From assembly GCF_004458765.1 (NCBI RefSeq), contig NZ_SPJX01000184.1, positions 186,001-250,000 on the forward strand: DNA of 64,000 nucleotides, in the 5' to 3' direction. The DNA is from Microvirga pakistanensis. GTDB taxonomy: Bacteria > Pseudomonadota > Alphaproteobacteria > Rhizobiales > Beijerinckiaceae. A program made the translations under genes and the position numbers. The number at the start of each line of letters is the position of its first letter. Position 1 is the stretch's first letter. Shown piece by piece: positions 63,041 through 64,000 of this stretch. The notes beneath the pieces were generated by a model, which was not told the DNA's origin, searched no databases, and saw only the letters and a program-made list of their open reading frames with translations.

Positions 63041-63310
63041 ATGCCCTGCCAAAGTCTAGACGTGCTTTCTTACAATGTAGCCCAGTTCGATCCTACAGAG
63101 GCTTCAGAGCTTCAGCCGCTGGTTAAGTGCCTCCTGTCCCTTCTTAGCCAAATCGATGATGAGTATGAGCGGGACTGCGTGAAACTTATCCAAACCATGC
63201 CTGATACCGCTATGCGAGTTCGTGCATTGGCGGTCCTCAAGTCTCGGCACTTGGCAAGGCGTGGAAACTACGTCCGAGAGTTGATTGCCCTTCGCGAGCA
63301 ATCGGTATGA
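63041..63310 (+). CDS. Hypothetical protein in tRNA-linked segment
   Basis: An 89-residue helical protein (SELQPLVKCLLSLLSQIDDEY). No clear ribosome-binding site. Its stop overlaps the ATG of the next gene (ATGA), so the two are coupled. No family recognised. Confidence 0.5.
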   Translation: MPCQSLDVLSYNVAQFDPTEASELQPLVKCLLSLLSQIDDEYERDCVKLIQTMPDTAMRVRALAVLKSRHLARRGNYVRELIALREQSV

Positions 63311-63561
63311 CAGCAATCGTCGTTCCAATGCCCAAGTCGGAGGCTTGTGCATTTTCCACAACCGAAATGGTTGTGCTGCATCGAGTTCAAGAAGGAGCAC
63401 AAATCAATACGATTGCGGCGGAACTCGGCTTAGCTGAGTTGATCGTGAAGGAGTATATCAAGTCGATCTTGAGGAAGGTTCGTACCAATAGAATAGAGTT
63501 GAGCGTGGATTTTGAAGCAAATACGTCACCGCAATCGGCTGATCGCTTGTCGCCAACCTAG
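63307..63561 (+). CDS. LuxR/GerE-like HTH protein
   Basis: An 84-residue protein with a LuxR-type helix-turn-helix: STTEMVVLHRVQEGAQINTI then AELIVKEYIKSILRKV. It lacks any receiver or ligand domain. Coupled to the gene before. A small DNA-binding regulator of the inserted segment (inference). Confidence 0.6.
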   Translation: MTAIVVPMPKSEACAFSTTEMVVLHRVQEGAQINTIAAELGLAELIVKEYIKSILRKVRTNRIELSVDFEANTSPQSADRLSPT

Positions 63562-63895
63562 TTGGTGTTGAAGGTGGGAGTGTCGGTTCGGTTAACGTCT
63601 CTAAAGACACTGTCTCAGCGCAAACGATGCGTCATGGTGCAGCCCCGAGTACCCCCGATTTCGACCGTTCTACCGGCCTTCAGCCCGTCGAAATCCGGCT
63701 TCTCCCGAGGGGACCCGCCGGCGGAAGCTCCGATTGGTGAAAGCCGCCTCCGACATCATTGATGGTCCGGCCGTGAGAGCGCTGGCTCAGGTCTATTGTC
63801 TCTGGCTTATGGCCTAGCACTATGCCGGATTGCGAGCCCGGAACGCGAAGCATCCCGCGAACTCGGCGAGCCCGCCGCGATGTCGGCAAGGGCGG
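63562..63895. other. 334-nt stretch without a supported gene
   Basis: GC-rich again. Short open frames have no ribosome-binding sites or family features. The right edge of the inserted segment probably lies here. Confidence 0.45.
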
Positions 63896-64000
63896 TCAGC
63901 GGTGGCTCTTGGGGCCATGTCCGTGGACCCCCGCGGCCTGGTAGCCCCGCAGTTCCCCGTACCGGCGGACCTGCTCAGGCGTAAGCACGCCGAGTGTGGA
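63896..64000 (-). CDS. 3' end of a heavy-metal-sensor (Spy/CpxP-like) gene
   Basis: The last 34 codons of a gene entering from the right, ending TGA at 63898-63896. The peptide LGVLTPEQVRRYGELRGYQ followed by a His/Gly tail resembles the C-terminus of periplasmic heavy-metal resistance proteins. The rest is outside the window. Confidence 0.5.
   Translation of the reverse strand, partial: STLGVLTPEQVRRYGELRGYQAAGVHGHGPKSHR

Noticed and set aside
63562..63895. Peptide VKAASDIIDGPAVRALAQ in a plus frame as a gene remnant
   Set aside because: Short, without a start signal or a recognised family; kept only as unexplained sequence.

Overview
The window is a GC-rich chromosomal segment of an alphaproteobacterium of the order Hyphomicrobiales (Rhizobiales). 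A Methylobacteriaceae or Microvirga-like genome fits best, but this is inferred from gene content and cannot be fixed to a genus without searches. Indicators are the carA/yqeY/dnaG/rpoD and carB/greA/trxB/lsrB blocks, a NepR-EcfG general stress response (GSR) pair, an OhrR/Ohr pair and typical short palindromic intergenic repeats. Most of it is core chromosome; only the last 1.4 kb, behind a tRNA gene, looks foreign.

Layout. 1-2.2 kb: MarR regulator, OmpR-type response regulator and a histidine kinase cut by the window edge, divergent from ilvE. 3.4-13.4 kb: a stress-linked stretch with DUF3072, Tim44-like, DJ-1/PfpI, a nucleotidyltransferase/phosphoesterase pair, a SAM methyltransferase, a BON protein, cspA, infA, the nepR-ecfG operon and DUF3309. 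Three exact EcfG-type promoters (GGAAC-N16-CGTT) and several near matches lie here. 14-19 kb: uvrB, a DUF808 membrane protein and small conserved proteins. 19-28 kb: two small membrane proteins, a PQQ-type sugar dehydrogenase, a TctC-type binding protein, an aminotransferase, an EF-G-like GTPase and fadD. 28-32.4 kb: a gap with a probable AbcR-like sRNA, then lsrB-type LysR, trxB, an ELM1-family gene and divergent lrp.

32.4-43.4 kb: greA, carB, SDR/GtrA, methyltransferase/ohrR divergent from ohr, cupin, a membrane protein, carA and yqeY. 43.5-45.1 kb: isochorismatase-like hydrolase, Lrp regulator and an AAC(3)-I-like acetyltransferase. 45.5-51.1 kb: dnaG and rpoD, then a zinc-ribbon protein coupled to lrgA-lrgB. 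51-62.4 kb: a serine hydrolase, a CAP-RTX protein, an Fsr-type efflux pump, ada, a di-haem peroxidase/cupredoxin fusion with a partner lipoprotein-like secreted protein, divergent PiuC-like dioxygenase, a second 2OG-Fe oxygenase, a class III cyclase and a glutathionyl-hydroquinone reductase. 62.55 kb onward: tRNA(CAU), AT-richer unknown ORFs including a HTH protein, and the 3' end of a heavy-metal-sensor-like gene.

The most interesting signals are the unannotated sRNA candidate beside lsrB, the back-to-back EcfG promoter architecture, the peroxidase-cupredoxin locus with a 23-bp divergent operator-like repeat, and loss of key residues in the EF-G-like protein and in the DnaG zinc finger. All functional names come from reading translated sequence and context; no database search was run.
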